The position numbers were made by a program, and so were the translations under genes. This document shows positions 61,683 to 64,000 of a stretch of 64,000 bases of DNA, one piece after another (the stretch's first letter is position 1; each line of letters opens with the position of its first letter). The notes beneath the pieces were generated by a model. It searched no databases, had not been told where the DNA came from, and saw nothing but the letters and a program-made list of their open reading frames with translations. Source of the stretch: Bacteriovorax sp. PP10 (GTDB lineage: Bacteria; Bdellovibrionota; Bacteriovoracia; Bacteriovoracales; Bacteriovoracaceae). The stretch spans positions 1,488,001 through 1,552,000 of the forward strand of contig NZ_JAYGJQ010000002.1 of assembly GCF_035013165.1 (NCBI RefSeq), written 5' to 3'.

Positions 61683-64000
61683 ATGACAACTGAAATTCTC
61701 AACGGCAACGAAATTATTATCCAAGGCGCACTGGAGGCCGGATTTCATTTATACACCGGATATCCTGGATCTCCGCTAGCGGATTATTTCAATATTCTCT
61801 ATGAAAGAAAAAACGAGTTTAAAGAAAAAGGCATTCGTGTCGTAATCGCCAACAGTGAGGCCAATGCCGCTGCGATGGCCTCTGGTGCAAAACAAGCTCA
61901 CAAAAATGCACTTGTTGCGATGAAATCCATGGGACTTCATGTGGCGGCAGATGCTCTTTCGGTAGGTAACTTCGCAAATCCCGGAACTGGTGGCGTGGTT
62001 GTTGTTGTTGGAGATGACCCTTGGTCGATTTCTACCTCAAGCCCTGCTGACTCAAGATATTTATTTAAACATTTACACATTCCTTTTCTAGATCCATCAA
62101 CTCCACAGGAATTGAAAGACTGGATTAAAGTTGCTTTAGAAATTTCTCTGGAAACTTCGGTTTATCAGGGATTACTACTGACAACTTTTATGGCCGAAGG
62201 TGGTGGGCGTGTTGAAATTGGAGAAGAAGTAAAAATCGATCCAACGTTAATTGAACTGGACCCAGCGACTTTTGATCTTTCAAAAAACGTTATGGTTCCA
62301 CCCAATTCATTTAAAGCTGACGTGGCAATGATCAAAGATCGTTTCCCGAAAGTGTTTGATGTTTTAAAAGCAAAATCTCTAGACTTAAAATTTGGAAATA
62401 TGGATTCAAAAGTTGGTTTCATCACAAGTGGTGCCGTTTTTGAAATCTTAAAACAAGTTCTTGATGATAACGATGCTCTTGATCGTTTTTCTCTCTATAA
62501 AGTGGCAGCACCTTATCCATTAATTGATGACCTATTAGTTCCATACTTAAAAAACCTTGAAACTTTAATTGTTGTTGAAGAAAAAAGAGGATTTTTAGAA
62601 ACTGAACTAAGAGAAGTGATCAATAGAAACAATCTTCAGTGCAAAATCTACGGAAAAAGCTTTGATGGTGCTGAAGGTTTCCCAATATCTGGCGGTCTAA
62701 ATTACGATCTAGTTTTAGATAAAGTTTCAACTCTTTTTACCAAGCTTGGTTTGGGCGCTTGCCATCCATCAGTTCCAGGCGTGACGTTAAATGAAATCAT
62801 GCCAAGAAGACTTCCGACTTTTTGTCCGGGATGTCCGCATAGAGAAACTCTTTCACTATTAAAAGATTTAAGAGGCCATTTAAAAAGACAAAATATCAAT
62901 CTAATCTCTCATGGAGATGTAGGTTGTTATTCATTATCTTTTCTTGAGCCATTCAAAGAAATGCACAACCTTTCGGCCATGGGGCAAGGGGGAGCATTAG
63001 GTTCAGGTCTGGATTTATTTACGACGAATCCTTCGGTTGTTTTAATGGGAGACTCAACATTCTTTCATTCGGGGATTACTGATATTTCAAACTCTGTTCA
63101 GATGAATCACGACATCACTTATATTCTTCTTGATAACGACAACACAGCAATGACTGGTCACCAGATGAGTCCACGTACAGGTGAGTCGGTTGAAGGATTT
63201 AAACGTCCAGCTCAGGATATGTTGAAACTTGTAACAGCGTTAGGTGTTCAAGAAGCGATTGAAATCAATCCGAGTGATAGATACTTTTATCAGAACTTAA
63301 TGCGTGAAATGATTTTAAAGAAAGGCACGAAAGTTATTATCTCTAATAAAGAGTGTGCACTGACTTTTCATGGCCGCAAAAAAGCTGAAGAGAGAAAAAT
63401 CTTTAATAAGAACGAAACCATCCCAGTTCAGAAGTTTTATCAGATCAATACTGATGCTTGTGAAGACTGCCGTGCTTGTGTTGAGTTAACGGGATGCCCG
63501 GGACTTTCACAAACTTTTGATGCTTACGGAACGAAGGTCACTATTGATCCACAAATTTGTGTGAGCGATAGTTACTGTACAAAAATTAAAGTGTGCCCAA
63601 GTTTTGAATTGGTTGAAGTCGCGGATTACCACCCGACTAAATACCGTGCCAATACCAATGGAAACTCAGTTGATTTGAAAACTGAACTTCCATTACCAGA
63701 CAGAAAGAAAACTCTCGATTCAATCGCAAGCGGTGTCGATTACCGTGCCGTTGTAACTGGTGTTGGTGGATCAGGAGTCACGACCATTTCACGTGTTCTT
63801 GCCGAAGCTGCAAAAGTGATGGGGAACCGCACTGACATTGATTTTAAATTCGTTGATCAAAAAGGTCTTGCTCAACGTAATGGAAACGTAACGAGCCATT
63901 TAGCACTATATAAGAAAGGGAAGTCCCACGCTCAAGTTACACCAATGGGTGGAGCTGACGTATTACTTTCTCCGGATTTATTAGATGGATCTCACCACCT
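61683..64000 (+). CDS. Indolepyruvate ferredoxin oxidoreductase, fused (3' end outside window)
   Basis: The frame is open to the window end, so the last part is missing. IOR oxidatively decarboxylates aryl-pyruvates (indole-, phenyl- or hydroxyphenylpyruvate) to aryl-acetyl-CoA with ferredoxin and TPP. Visible parts in order: pyrimidine-binding domain (ALEAGFHLYTGYPGSPLADY), TPP domain (FCPGCPHRETL, GDVGCYS, GDSTFFHSG, DNDNTAMTGHQ), a ferredoxin-like Cys cluster (CEDCRACVELTGCP, then CTKIKVCP), and then the gamma domain (VVTGVGGSGVTT). This is the fused IorA-IorB form. It is divergent from the paa genes. Confidence 0.93.
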   Translation, partial: MTTEILNGNEIIIQGALEAGFHLYTGYPGSPLADYFNILYERKNEFKEKGIRVVIANSEANAAAMASGAKQAHKNALVAMKSMGLHVAADALSVGNFANPGTGGVVVVVGDDPWSISTSSPADSRYLFKHLHIPFLDPSTPQELKDWIKVALEISLETSVYQGLLLTTFMAEGGGRVEIGEEVKIDPTLIELDPATFDLSKNVMVPPNSFKADVAMIKDRFPKVFDVLKAKSLDLKFGNMDSKVGFITSGAVFEILKQVLDDNDALDRFSLYKVAAPYPLIDDLLVPYLKNLETLIVVEEKRGFLETELREVINRNNLQCKIYGKSFDGAEGFPISGGLNYDLVLDKVSTLFTKLGLGACHPSVPGVTLNEIMPRRLPTFCPGCPHRETLSLLKDLRGHLKRQNINLISHGDVGCYSLSFLEPFKEMHNLSAMGQGGALGSGLDLFTTNPSVVLMGDSTFFHSGITDISNSVQMNHDITYILLDNDNTAMTGHQMSPRTGESVEGFKRPAQDMLKLVTALGVQEAIEINPSDRYFYQNLMREMILKKGTKVIISNKECALTFHGRKKAEERKIFNKNETIPVQKFYQINTDACEDCRACVELTGCPGLSQTFDAYGTKVTIDPQICVSDSYCTKIKVCPSFELVEVADYHPTKYRANTNGNSVDLKTELPLPDRKKTLDSIASGVDYRAVVTGVGGSGVTTISRVLAEAAKVMGNRTDIDFKFVDQKGLAQRNGNVTSHLALYKKGKSHAQVTPMGGADVLLSPDLLDGSHH

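Overview
The window looks like chromosome of a Bdellovibrionota predator, most likely the Bacteriovorax/Peredibacter side. The evidence is low-GC codon use, a large share of secreted and lipoprotein genes of unknown function, a short Bdellovibrio-type flagellin, a CdnL/CarD regulator, and a degradative gene set suited to growth on prey protein. This is an inference from gene content, not a database match. The sequence is gene-dense. I saw no tRNA, rRNA, insertion sequence, prophage or CRISPR array. Many genes overlap their neighbours, and several convergent pairs overlap at their 3' ends.

Layout. 1-6.5 kb: end of an outer-membrane-type gene, a DEAD-box helicase preceded by a long inverted repeat, a lipoprotein/GNAT overlap, a truncated globin, DksA and QueE. 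6.6-11.8 kb: a secreted papain-like protease, a secreted protein with five two-cysteine repeats, and a SprT/DUF2786-like protein. 11.8-15.2 kb: succinate dehydrogenase sdhCAB. 15.4-20.2 kb: rimB-rimK plus a small gene, a VxrAB-like two-component system, and a DsbA-like lipoprotein. 20.2-20.6 kb: a non-coding stretch with a good sigma-54 promoter and an intrinsic terminator about 100 nt downstream, a candidate small RNA. 20.6-29 kb: outer-membrane, pentapeptide and sensor genes, an arginase-family enzyme, and a toxin-antitoxin pair flanked by two paralogous lipoproteins. 29-43.6 kb: sucCD, ndk, carD, cysS, lysA, uvrB and others. 43.6-50 kb: a five-gene signalling operon (CheX-like, degenerate Hpt, CheY, degenerate HD-GYP, 907-aa repeat protein) divergent from flagellin, which has a near-consensus sigma-28 promoter. 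50.7-64 kb: an aromatic-acid catabolic region.

How the parts fit. The right end reads as aromatic amino acid breakdown. A fused indolepyruvate ferredoxin oxidoreductase would turn aryl-pyruvates into aryl-acetyl-CoA. PaaA, PaaF, PaaG, a PaaH split into two genes, and a PaaJ-like thiolase could then carry phenylacetyl-CoA toward central metabolism. PaaB-E, PaaZ and PaaK are not in the window. SdhCAB and SucCD would take the resulting succinyl-CoA. The most unusual loci are the sigma-54 small RNA candidate, the five-gene signalling operon built around degenerate phosphotransfer and HD-GYP proteins, the lone PaaA with a split PaaH, and the repeat-rich secreted protein.
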